A DNA stretch of 6,894 nucleotides from Pseudopedobacter sp. GTDB taxonomy: Bacteria; Bacteroidota; Bacteroidia; Sphingobacteriales; Sphingobacteriaceae. Below, piece by piece: positions 1 through 6,276 of this stretch. The notes below the pieces were generated by a model, which saw nothing but the letters and a program-made list of their open reading frames with translations, was not told the DNA's origin and did no database searches. Made by a program: the position numbers and the translations under genes. Within the stretch, counting starts at the first letter, position 1; the number at the start of each line of letters is the position of its first letter. The DNA lies in NCBI GenBank assembly GCA_014378285.1, contig JACMNZ010000256.1, positions 1 through 6,894 on the forward strand, read 5' to 3'.

Positions 1-333
1 AAATCAACTTTATATTTCATTTGGCAAAACCCAAATATGTTAGCAGGCAATAAGACCTTTATTAATGAAATGCTAAAATATTGTGGTTTAAAAAACTTAA
101 TAGAAGATGAGAGATATCCCGAATTTTCTAAAGAAGAATTATTAAAATTAAATCCAGATGTAGTTTTACTTTCTTCAGAACCTTATCCTTTCAAGAATAA
201 ACATTTTCAACACTTCCAGAAATTATTCCCCAATGCAAAAATTAAATTAGTAGACGGCGAAATGTTCAGCTGGTACGGTAGCAGATTATTAAAGTCTACA
301 ACATATTTTCAAAGCATAAAACAATCTTTATAA
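1..333 (+). CDS. ABC transporter substrate-binding protein, C-terminal fragment (metal-chelate/cobalamin-type)
   Basis: The reading frame is open from base 1 to a TAA at 331-333, so the gene begins outside the window and only its last 110 residues are seen. The first ATG in view (37) is internal, because the frame upstream of it (KSTLYFIWQNPN) already reads as protein. The text fits the C-terminal lobe of helical-backbone periplasmic binding proteins (BtuF/FepB-like). It has a helix starting LAGNKTFINEMLKYCGLKN, then a KLNPDVVLLSSEPYPF strand-loop typical of the ligand-pocket edge, then a late DGEMFSWYGSRLL segment near the end. Such proteins capture a corrinoid, haem or ferric siderophore and deliver it to an inner-membrane permease/ATPase. 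The ligand cannot be read from this fragment, and no permease or ATPase gene follows. The family call is confident, the substrate is not. Confidence 0.8.
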   Translation, partial: KSTLYFIWQNPNMLAGNKTFINEMLKYCGLKNLIEDERYPEFSKEELLKLNPDVVLLSSEPYPFKNKHFQHFQKLFPNAKIKLVDGEMFSWYGSRLLKSTTYFQSIKQSL

Positions 334-355
334 TTAATCTAATAACAATAATCTC

Positions 356-391
356 AAATCTGCGTAATCTCCTTAATCTGTGAAATCACAT
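356..391. repeat. 9-nt periodic AATC motif in intergenic spacer
   Basis: AATC starts at 357, 366, 375 and 384, exactly 9 nt apart. The units are AAATCTGCG, TAATCTCCT, TAATCTGTG and AAATCACAT. Two further AATC copies at 336 and 350 are out of phase. From memory, AATCTGCG/AATCTGTG strings recur between genes in Bacteroidota genomes, so this may be one copy of a dispersed intergenic repeat. No function is known to me. Confidence 0.45.
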
Positions 392-404
392 AAATAAAAT
401 ATTA

Positions 405-435
405 TTTGCAATAACATTAACTAATCATATCTTTG
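405..435 (+). promoter_or_regulatory. Promoter of tRNA-Leu (TTTG / TAnnTTTG type)
   Basis: TTTG at 405-408 is followed after 19 nt by TAtcTTTG at 428-435. This matches the Bacteroidota primary sigma-factor consensus (-33 TTTG, 19-21 nt, -7 TAnnTTTG) at every defined position. Transcription should start around 440, giving a leader of roughly 40 nt before the tRNA. The leader contains a potential 6-bp hairpin (TTCCGA 438-443 with TCGGAA 462-467). With no other good promoter before tig, read-through from here could also feed tig. Confidence 0.8.
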
Positions 436-478
436 CGTTCCGATTTAGAGAACATACTATTTCGGAAAAATCCTAAAT

Positions 479-560
479 GCGGAAGTGGCGTAATTGGTAG
501 CCGCACCAGACTTAGGATCTGGCGCTTCACGGCGTGGGGGTTCGAGTCCCTTCTTCCGCA
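479..560 (+). tRNA. tRNA-Leu (anticodon UAG)
   Basis: A complete class II tRNA folds here. The acceptor stem is GCGGAAG (479-485) with CTTCCGC (553-559), and the discriminator is A560. The D arm has a GGC/GCC stem. The anticodon stem CCAGA/TCTGG encloses loop CTTAGGA, with anticodon TAG at 513-515 reading CUA and other CUN leucine codons. A 13-nt variable arm (523-535) can form a CGC/GCG stem, as expected for leucine. The T arm has GGGGG, loop TTCGAGT and CCCTT, so two of its five pairs are G-U. The 3' CCA is not encoded (CAT follows A560), so it must be added after transcription. A good promoter lies upstream and a terminator starts 9 nt downstream. Confidence 0.97.
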
Positions 561-569
561 CATAAATCC

Positions 570-598
570 AATCCCTCCCTTAAACGGGGGGGATTTTT
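570..598 (+). terminator. Rho-independent terminator after tRNA-Leu
   Basis: AATCCCTCCC (570-579) pairs with GGGGGGGATT (586-595) around the six-base loop TTAAAC. The stem has 10 pairs including one G-U, and is followed by a T run at 594-598. It lies between the tRNA and tig, ending only 32 nt before the tig start. It therefore limits tRNA transcription from running into tig. Confidence 0.88.
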
Positions 599-630
599 GT
601 ATCATACAAAACCAAAAAGAAAAACACTAG

Positions 631-1974
631 ATGAATATTACACAGGAAAAAACTGACGACCTAAACGCAATTGTTACCGTTAAAATTACTCCAGATGATT
701 ATCAAGAGAAAGTAAATAAGAAAATCAAGGATCAGGCAAAAAAAATGAAACTCCCGGGTTTTCGTCCAGGTATGGTTCCTCCAGCACATGTAAAAAAAAT
801 GTATGGTAAAAGCATCTTGGTTGAGGAAATTAATACCATGTTGTCTGAAGCTGTAAATAATTATATTCAACAAAACGAAATTGAAATTTTAGGTCAACCT
901 TTACCGAAGGAAGATGATAAATCATTCAATTGGGATTTTAACGACGAATTTGTTTTCAACTACGACTTGGGTTTGGCTCCTGAAGTTGATGTAGAATTTT
1001 CTGCTAAAGATAAATTGACTCAATATAATATCAAAGTTGATGATGATACTTTAGCCGCTCGTACAAAAAGTATCAGAAGAAGTTATGGTAAAATGACCAA
1101 TCCAGAAGTAGTTGCCGATGGTGATGTCATTTTTGGAGAGTTTATTCAGCTTAACGCAGACGGCTCTGTTTTTGAAAACGGAATTAACGTAACTACTTCC
1201 TTAAGATTAGACGCCGTTAAAGATGCTACAATATTAAAATCTCTTTTAGGATTAAAAAACGGTGATGTTATTGAATCATTTGATTTAGTAACCGCTATTG
1301 ATGATCAAAAATTATTAACTAAAATCTTAAAGTTAGAGGAAGAAAATCCAATCATTCCAGAATCTAAATTCAAATTGACTGTAAAAAACATCAACAGATT
1401 AGAAGAATCAGATTTAAATCAAGAATTCTTCGACAAGCTTTTTGGTGAAAACACTGTTAAAACTGAAGAAGAATTTAAAATAAAAATAACTGAAGAGCTA
1501 GAATCAATGATGGCTCAAGATGCGGATAAGAAATTAGCTGCCGATTTATATAAATATGGTTCAGAAAAAGCAACCATGCCTTTACCAGATGAATTTTTAA
1601 AACGTTGGTTAAAAGTTGCCAATAAAGAAGTTAATGATGAGGAATTAGAAAAAGGTTACAATGATTTTGCTAAAAACTTACGTTGGACTTTGGTTGAGAA
1701 CAAAATCATAAAAGACCAAAAGATAGAAATCAAATATGAAGATGTTTATCAGTTAGCAAAAATAAGATTAGATGCTCAATTCAGAATGTATAGTCCTCAA
1801 GCACTTTCAGAAGAACAATTAGGTCAATATACAGCTCAATTTTTACAAGACAAAGAAAACGCAAACCGTATTTTTGATGAAGTAAAGGCCCAAAAAGTTT
1901 TTGATTACTTAAAAACAGTAGTCACTTTAGATAAACAGAACATAGATTATAATAAATTTCAAGAATTGAATTAA
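631..1974 (+). CDS. tig: Trigger factor, ribosome-associated chaperone
   Basis: The 447-residue protein fits trigger factor, which binds ribosomal protein L23 at the exit tunnel and shields nascent cytosolic chains. The N-terminal ribosome-binding domain (about 1-115) carries the signature GFRPGMVP at 43-50, preceded by a basic helix (KKIKDQAKKMK). Residues about 160-250 occupy the FKBP-type prolyl-isomerase position but resemble it weakly, as is usual in this phylum, so isomerase activity is doubtful. The helical C-terminal arms (about 255-447) include PLPDEFLKRWL near 317-327. The ATG at 631 is chosen because the N-terminus matches the family there. Its upstream region is A-rich (AAAAAGAAAAA) with no Shine-Dalgarno. 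Length is close to the usual 430-450 residues. It heads the common tig-clpP-clpX order but is separated from clpP by a terminator. Confidence 0.96.
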   Translation: MNITQEKTDDLNAIVTVKITPDDYQEKVNKKIKDQAKKMKLPGFRPGMVPPAHVKKMYGKSILVEEINTMLSEAVNNYIQQNEIEILGQPLPKEDDKSFNWDFNDEFVFNYDLGLAPEVDVEFSAKDKLTQYNIKVDDDTLAARTKSIRRSYGKMTNPEVVADGDVIFGEFIQLNADGSVFENGINVTTSLRLDAVKDATILKSLLGLKNGDVIESFDLVTAIDDQKLLTKILKLEEENPIIPESKFKLTVKNINRLEESDLNQEFFDKLFGENTVKTEEEFKIKITEELESMMAQDADKKLAADLYKYGSEKATMPLPDEFLKRWLKVANKEVNDEELEKGYNDFAKNLRWTLVENKIIKDQKIEIKYEDVYQLAKIRLDAQFRMYSPQALSEEQLGQYTAQFLQDKENANRIFDEVKAQKVFDYLKTVVTLDKQNIDYNKFQELN

Positions 1975-1997
1975 ATTCAACAGGTTATAAATTTAAT

Positions 1998-2025
1998 AAA
2001 GGCAGCATTAATAAGGCTGCCTTTT
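1998..2025 (+). terminator. Rho-independent terminator after tig
   Basis: A perfect 9-bp stem, AAAGGCAGC (1998-2006) with GCTGCCTTT (2016-2024), encloses a 9-nt loop and ends in TTTT. It starts 23 nt after the tig stop, so tig is mostly transcribed apart from clpPX. The T run is short, so termination may be partial. Confidence 0.85.
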
Positions 2026-2098
2026 ACATAAATATTAAAATCAAAAATTTTACCTATAATTGATAAGCTTTTTAATATTTATCAAAACATTTAATCAA

Positions 2099-2127
2099 TT
2101 TGGCGTTTATAATATTATATAAGTTTT
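2099..2127 (+). promoter_or_regulatory. Candidate promoter for clpP-clpX
   Basis: TTTG at 2099-2102 and TAagTTTT at 2120-2127 resemble the -33 and -7 boxes. The spacer is only 17 nt and the final G of the -7 box is missing, so this is a weak match. A promoter is expected somewhere in 2026-2143, because a terminator closes tig and clpP begins at 2144. Upstream, AATTGATAA (2058-2066) can pair with either TTATCAA (2079-2085) or ATCAATT (2094-2100). The latter overlaps the -33 box. These AT-rich pairings may be chance. Confidence 0.35.
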
Positions 2128-2143
2128 AACACAAAAATAAGAT

Positions 2144-2851
2144 ATGAATATAGATAAAGATGAATTCCGTAAATATGCTGTAAAGCATCATCGTATAGGC
2201 GGATTACATGTAGATAAATACATAAATAATACGCAAGCAATTTTCAGACCTCAAGGGATGACTCCTTATATTATAGAAGAGCGTCAGTTAAACGTTGCCC
2301 AAATGGATGTTTTTTCTCGATTAATGATGGATCGAATCATTTTTTTAGGTGATGCAATTTATGATCAAAACGCAAATATCATCCAAGCGCAATTGTTATT
2401 CTTACAATCTGCAGATGCTAAAAGAGATATTCAAATCTACATTAATTCTCCAGGAGGGTCTGTTTATGCAGGTTTAGGGATTTATGATACCATGCAATTT
2501 ATTTCTCCAGATGTAGCAACAATTTGTACAGGAATGGCAGCCTCTATGGGAGCGGTTTTAATGTGTGCAGGTACAAAAGGTAAAAGAGCAGCATTGCCCC
2601 ACGCTCGTATAATGATTCACCAACCGTCAGGTGGTGCACAAGGTGTAGCTTCCGATATGGAAATTAACTTGCGTGAAATGTTAAAATTGAAAAAAGAACT
2701 TTATGACATTATCTCCAAACACTCTGGCCAAACTTATGAATGGGTAGAAAAAGCTTCAGACAGAGATTATTGGATGAAAGCAGATGAAGCTAAGGATTTT
2801 GGTATGGTAGATGAAATATTAGTAGCAAACACAGGAAAAAATAATGACTAA
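2144..2851 (+). CDS. clpP: ATP-dependent Clp protease proteolytic subunit
   Basis: This is the serine peptidase that assembles into a double-heptamer chamber in the cytosol and degrades proteins threaded in by ClpX (and ClpA/ClpC where present). The 235-residue product carries the full catalytic triad: Ser134 in TGMAASMGA, His159 in RIMIHQPSGG and Asp208 in SDRDYW. The Ser-His and Ser-Asp spacings (25 and 74) equal those of E. coli ClpP. INSPGGSVYAG (100-110), the oxyanion-hole region, is intact. About 30-35 residues precede the conserved ClpP body, more than the short E. coli propeptide, so a processed leader is likely. The ATG at 2144 is preceded by A-rich sequence without a Shine-Dalgarno. 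Its last 8 nt overlap clpX, which indicates an operon with translational coupling. Confidence 0.97.
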   Translation: MNIDKDEFRKYAVKHHRIGGLHVDKYINNTQAIFRPQGMTPYIIEERQLNVAQMDVFSRLMMDRIIFLGDAIYDQNANIIQAQLLFLQSADAKRDIQIYINSPGGSVYAGLGIYDTMQFISPDVATICTGMAASMGAVLMCAGTKGKRAALPHARIMIHQPSGGAQGVASDMEINLREMLKLKKELYDIISKHSGQTYEWVEKASDRDYWMKADEAKDFGMVDEILVANTGKNND

Positions 2852-4085
2852 AAATCAAAAAGATATAAAATGTTCGTTTTGTGGTGCTGGTAAGCAAGAA
2901 AGCTTAATGCTTATTGCTGGGTTAGATGCGCATATTTGTGATAAATGTGTAGGACAAGCAAATGATATCTTGGCAGAAGAGCTTACCTTAAAAAAAGGTA
3001 AAAACATGAGTCCTTTGCTCACTTTGCTAAAACCATTAGAAATAAAGGAACATCTTGACCAATATATAATTGGTCAAAACGATGCAAAAAAAGTATTAGC
3101 GGTTGCCGTTTACAATCACTATAAAAGATTAAATCAAAAAATCGGAAAGGATGAAGTTGAGATTGAAAAATCTAACATCATGATGGTGGGCGAGACAGGT
3201 ACAGGTAAAACTTTATTGGCTAAAACTATCGCAAAAATTTTAAATGTTCCTTTTTGTATTTGTGATGCAACCGTATTAACCGAAGCCGGTTACGTAGGCG
3301 AGGATGTAGAAAGCATTCTTACCAGACTTTTACAAGCAGCAGATTATGATGTCAACGCAGCTGAAAGAGGTATAGTTTATATAGATGAGGTTGATAAAGT
3401 TGCTCGTAAAAGCGATAACCCTTCTATTACTAGGGATGTCTCTGGTGAAGGTGTACAACAAGCATTATTAAAAATATTGGAAGGAACGATAGTAAACGTT
3501 CCACCTCAGGGCGGTAGAAAACATCCTGATCAAAAAATGATTCCCGTAAACACAAATAATATTCTGTTTATATGTGGCGGAGCATTTGACGGAATCGAGA
3601 AGAAAATTGCTAATAGATTAAGAACGCAAACTGTAGGTTATAAATTTAAAGCTGATAATGATGACATAGATTTAAAAAATCTATATAAGTATATTACACC
3701 TTTAGATTTGAAAGCTTTTGGGATGATTCCTGAATTAATTGGCAGGGTTCCAGTAATTACCCACCTTGATCCATTAGATAGGGAAACATTGTTAAGTATA
3801 TTGACCGAACCAAAAAATTCTTTAGTTAAGCAATACACTAAATTATTTAGTTATGAAAATATCCAATTAGAATTTAAAAATGATGTTTTCGAGTTTATCG
3901 TTGATAAAGCAATGGAATTCAAACTAGGGGCAAGGGGATTAAGGTCAATTTGCGAAGCCATAATGATAGATGCAATGTTTGAAATGCCCTCGCAAAAGCA
4001 TGAAGATAAGAAACTAACAATAGATCTGAATTACGCCAGGGAGCAATTTGAAAAATCAGATATTAAAAAGTTAAAAGCAGCATAA
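2844..4085 (+). CDS. clpX: Clp protease ATP-binding subunit ClpX (AAA+ unfoldase)
   Basis: ClpX is a hexameric ring that recognises degradation tags, unfolds substrates with ATP and passes them to ClpP. In the 413-residue product an N-terminal zinc-binding domain shows Cys10, Cys13, Cys32 and Cys35 (CSFC and CDKC). The AAA+ core has Walker A GETGTGKT (116-123), pore loop GYVGED (149-154), Walker B IVYIDEVDK (177-185), RKH pore loop GRKHP (224-228) and sensor-2 GARGLR (362-367). The usual ClpP-docking IGF tripeptide is replaced by VGY at about 264-266. Length is normal (about 410-425). The start lies inside the clpP end and has AGGAAA about 8 nt upstream, the clearest Shine-Dalgarno-like site in the window. 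It ends with a terminator. Confidence 0.97.
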   Translation: MTKNQKDIKCSFCGAGKQESLMLIAGLDAHICDKCVGQANDILAEELTLKKGKNMSPLLTLLKPLEIKEHLDQYIIGQNDAKKVLAVAVYNHYKRLNQKIGKDEVEIEKSNIMMVGETGTGKTLLAKTIAKILNVPFCICDATVLTEAGYVGEDVESILTRLLQAADYDVNAAERGIVYIDEVDKVARKSDNPSITRDVSGEGVQQALLKILEGTIVNVPPQGGRKHPDQKMIPVNTNNILFICGGAFDGIEKKIANRLRTQTVGYKFKADNDDIDLKNLYKYITPLDLKAFGMIPELIGRVPVITHLDPLDRETLLSILTEPKNSLVKQYTKLFSYENIQLEFKNDVFEFIVDKAMEFKLGARGLRSICEAIMIDAMFEMPSQKHEDKKLTIDLNYAREQFEKSDIKKLKAA

Positions 4086-4092
4086 TATATAG

Positions 4093-4119
4093 ATCCCGAA
4101 AAAATCGGGATTTTTTTTT
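4093..4119 (+). terminator. Rho-independent terminator after clpX
   Basis: A perfect 7-bp stem, ATCCCGA (4093-4099) with TCGGGAT (4105-4111), has an AAAAA loop and runs into nine consecutive T. It starts 7 nt after the clpX stop and ends 12 nt before the amn start. Confidence 0.92.
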
Positions 4120-4131
4120 AAACATAATTTT

Positions 4132-4989
4132 ATGAACGAAGAAAAAGATATCAAAAAGAAATTGGTAGAAAATGCACCACATAAAGAGGTTTCTTCCCCA
4201 ATTAAAAAAGGTTTAAAATCTAAAGAGGACATAGTAGCAAACTGGCTTCCCAGATATACAGGTAGACCTTTAAATGAATTTGGACAATATATATTGCTCA
4301 CCAACTTCTCAAAGTACGTTCAGTTATTTTCTGAGTGGCATGATAACGCTCCTATATACGGTTTAGATAAACCAATGCAAAGCGTTACTGCTAACGGAAT
4401 CACCATTATCAATTTCGGTATGGGAAGCCCATTAGCAGCCACAATGATGGATCTATTGACAGCCATAACTACTAAAGCGGTTTTATTTTTGGGAAAATGT
4501 GGAGGCTTAAAAAAGAAAAATCAAATTGGTGATCTTATTTTACCTATCGCAGCCATTCGAGGAGAAGGCACATCAAATGATTATTTACACCCCGAAGTTC
4601 CTGCACTTCCAGCATTTGCGCTTCAAAAGGCAATCTCAACAACTATAAGAGAATACTCCCGTGATTATTGGACAGGTACAGTCTACACTACCAATCGTCG
4701 AGTTTGGGAACACGATCGTGAGTTTAAAAAATATCTTAAAGAATTAAGAGCAATGGCAGTAGATATGGAAACTGCCACAGTTTTCACAACTGGTTTTGCA
4801 AATAAGATTCCAACTGGTGCTTTATTATTAGTTTCAGACCAACCTATGATTCCTGAAGGTGTAAAGACTGCTGAAAACGATTCTTCTAAAACCTCTATAG
4901 AACAAGTAGAATCTCATTTAAGAATAGGAATAGATTCTTTATTACAACTTAAAAATAAAGGACAAACAGTAAAACACTTACAGTTTTAA
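4132..4989 (+). CDS. amn: AMP nucleosidase, short Bacteroidota form
   Basis: The 285-residue protein belongs to the PNP/UDP phosphorylase superfamily. It most resembles the short AMP nucleosidases of this phylum, which hydrolyse AMP to adenine and ribose 5-phosphate in purine salvage and AMP control. Visible motifs are GMGSP (96-100, phosphate site), GKCGGL (121-126), VDMETAT (210-216, ribose-binding Met-Glu) and SDQP (235-238), whose Asp236 is the expected catalytic acid on the purine. The E. coli enzyme (about 480 residues) has an extra N-terminal regulatory domain. Here only about 40 charged residues precede the catalytic fold. The ATG at 4132 is the first after the clpX terminator. It has no Shine-Dalgarno and no recognisable promoter in the 12-nt gap, so expression may rely on read-through. 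A related nucleoside phosphorylase is the main alternative. Confidence 0.88.
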   Translation: MNEEKDIKKKLVENAPHKEVSSPIKKGLKSKEDIVANWLPRYTGRPLNEFGQYILLTNFSKYVQLFSEWHDNAPIYGLDKPMQSVTANGITIINFGMGSPLAATMMDLLTAITTKAVLFLGKCGGLKKKNQIGDLILPIAAIRGEGTSNDYLHPEVPALPAFALQKAISTTIREYSRDYWTGTVYTTNRRVWEHDREFKKYLKELRAMAVDMETATVFTTGFANKIPTGALLLVSDQPMIPEGVKTAENDSSKTSIEQVESHLRIGIDSLLQLKNKGQTVKHLQF

Positions 4990-5047
4990 TTTTTTCGTAA
5001 AGGTGCTGTTATCATTCTTCGGCAATTGCAGCCCCGCTATACATTTC

Positions 5048-5074
5048 AATGCCCCTCTCAAAAAGGGGCATTTT
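5048..5074 (+). terminator. Rho-independent terminator after amn
   Basis: AATGCCCCT (5048-5056) pairs perfectly with AGGGGCATT (5064-5072) around a 7-nt loop, with TTTT at 5071-5074. It closes the + strand gene run about 60 nt after the amn stop. The 58 nt between stop and stem hold no recognised feature. Confidence 0.85.
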
Positions 5075-5094
5075 CATTACTATCGGGTTTATTT

Positions 5095-5149
5095 AACTAA
5101 ATTCTTTGCATTAAACCCCCTTTATACATATTGAGTTTAAAATTTAGTT
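5095..5149. repeat. Bulged inverted repeat left of the IS
   Basis: AACTAAATT (5095-5103) is complementary to AATTTAGTT (5141-5149), and TTAAAC (5111-5116) to GTTTAA (5135-5140). The right arms are contiguous. The left arms are split by the 7-nt CTTTGCA, giving a 15-bp stem with a one-sided bulge and an 18-nt C-rich loop. It lies 25 bp from the IS end. Function unknown; it could be a regulatory hairpin, an operator or an old element end. Confidence 0.5.
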
Positions 5150-5174
5150 TTTCTTTAATCTTTAATTTGCTGTA

Positions 5175-5194
5175 TTCAAGTAATAAGCGCAACA
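5175..5194 (+). repeat. IS30 left terminal inverted repeat
   Basis: Starts TTCAAGTAATAAG at the outer edge. It matches the reverse complement of 6277-6296 at 19 of 20 positions, the difference being C5188 against T in the other copy. It contains the transposase stop codon (minus strand, 5176-5178). Confidence 0.88.
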
Positions 5195-6187
5195 CTTACC
5201 TTTAGTTGTAAAAATACTTCATTAGGAGTTAGATAACCAAATTTTCTTACGGGACTATTATTTAGTTCGTTTTCAACTCTTTTTACTTCAGTTAAATCAA
5301 TGTTATTAAAGTCGGTTTTTTAGGGAAGAATCTTCTAATAACACCATTTCTATTTTCGATAGTTCCTTTGTCTTCCGAGGTATAAGGTCCAGTAAAATAA
5401 GTATTGATTTCTAGTGCTGCTTTGATTTTCTCATGCTTAGAGAAAGCCATATCATTATCAAAAGTCATGGGTTTAAATGAAGGTTTTTCTTTCATTCTTC
5501 CTATAATTTTATCTGATATGATGGTAGGCTTTTACTTTCTAATTTATCAATGGTGGTGAGTAGCCCTATCTACGATAACAAATAAGGCTGATTTATGGTC
5601 TTTCCCCGTAATCAAATGTACTTCAACATCACCAAATCGTATTCGTTCTTCTATGATCTCTGGTCTGTTCTCTATAGAAACCCTATTTGGTATCGATCCT
5701 CTAGTATTTTTGTAATTACCACGTTTACGCTTTCTTTTGCCGTGTTTAGCTGTTTATACAGTTGTTTAGGCTTTGTTTTGTTTTTGGTTGGTATGCTTAC
5801 GGTGCCAAATAAACGGATACATTCATTCATTGCCTACTCCTTTTACTTTATCCTTTACCCACTTTACTTTATCCTTTACCCACTGCGCAGCTATCAACTT
5901 TGGACTATATTTCTTGTTTACCATCCACTCTTGGTTTCTTGCTTTAGGGCATCGGTAAAGGTGGTATGTTTAGGCTTTTCAATATGCTTGTTATAAGTTT
6001 TGTTTTGGGCGTTGGGGATACATAGCTTTTAGCTCCTTTCCCTCTTTTGGGAATGTTACAACTCCCTGCTGATGGTGCTTTTGTACTCCAATTAAGACAG
6101 CAATCTTGGCCTGGCTTTTCCCTACTTTTAAAAGTGATGCAACCTCGTGCCTTTAAACCAAGGTCAGCCGGCATATTTCTTTATCAT
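5176..6187 (-). pseudogene. IS30-family transposase, inactivated by many frameshifts
   Basis: The start is ATG at 6187-6185 (MIKKYAG) and the stop is TGA at 5178-5176. The span of 1012 nt equals about 337 codons, a full family length. Stitching frames gives, in order: an HTH domain (HEVASLLKVGKSQAKIAVLI, then KSTISREL near 6060-6150); a linker (KPKHTTFTDALK, KKYSPKLIAAQWVKDK); a basic stretch GKRKRKRG; and a DDE core. The core reads NRVSIENRPEIIEERIRFGD, then VEVHLITG, TFDNDMAF with the second Asp, and IENRNGVIRRFFP with the Glu. The C-terminus, LTEVKRVENELNNSP, reads on after a 1-nt shift in the T run at 5316-5321. An in-frame TAA lies at 6153-6155, stops lie near 5544-5549, and shifts fall near 6167, 6081, 6060, 6012, 5930, 5828, 5745, 5555 and 5530. 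The first catalytic Asp appears as His (codon 5618-5616). A possible -7 box, TActTTTG, lies at 6204-6197. Neighbouring genes are intact, so poor sequence quality is unlikely to explain this. Confidence 0.9.
5842..5883. repeat. Perfect 21-bp tandem duplication inside the dead transposase
   Basis: Positions 5842-5862 and 5863-5883 are identical (unit begins TTTACTTTATCC and ends CCCAC). On the transposase strand it duplicates seven codons in frame, reading WVKDKVK twice in succession, just after the KYSPKLIAAQ segment. Confidence 0.92.
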
Positions 6188-6217
6188 TCGTAAAGTCAAA
6201 AGTAGTATAGTCAGCCC

Positions 6218-6270
6218 AAGCCCTTTGGAAACTTCTTTTCGCTACGCTTCACTTCGTTCCCAAAGGGCTT
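6218..6270. repeat. Long hairpin at the 5' end of the IS
   Basis: AAGCCCTTTGG (6218-6228) is perfectly complementary to CCAAAGGGCTT (6260-6270) across a 31-nt loop. It lies between the right terminal repeat and the transposase start. Hairpins in this position in some IS elements block transcripts entering from outside from being translated into transposase. That role is inferred here. Confidence 0.75.
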
Positions 6271-6276
6271 TATGCC

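Noticed and set aside
417..630. Short open frames on both strands across the tRNA
   Set aside because: They overlap tRNA-Leu and its terminator, and their protein text is simply the translated tRNA sequence.
661..873. Minus-strand frame of 70 codons inside tig
   Set aside because: Shadow of the trigger factor gene, with no independent start signal or homology.
4071..4304. Minus-strand frame of 77 codons across the clpX-amn junction
   Set aside because: It runs through the clpX terminator and the amn start, with no family resemblance.
5011..5047. Possible dispersed repeat or small RNA with the string CCCGCTATACATTTCAAT
   Set aside because: It vaguely recalls short motifs between Bacteroidota genes, but with one copy and no clear fold I cannot support a call.
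5292..5495. 67-codon minus-strand frame as an intact small protein
   Set aside because: It is the DDE core fragment of the same transposase and ends early because of the 1-nt shift in the T run at 5316-5321.
5842..5883. CRISPR array
   Set aside because: There are only two directly adjacent identical units with no spacers.
5595..5996. Open frame of 133 codons on the + strand with hydrophobic segments
   Set aside because: It is antisense to the decayed IS30 transposase. Its repeated TLSFTHF text comes from the 21-bp tandem duplication, and no ribosome-binding context or family resemblance is seen.
5944..6174. 76-codon minus-strand frame as a separate small gene
   Set aside because: It is an out-of-frame and partly in-frame slice of the dead transposase. 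NIPKRGKGAKSYVS belongs to the HTH-to-linker region.
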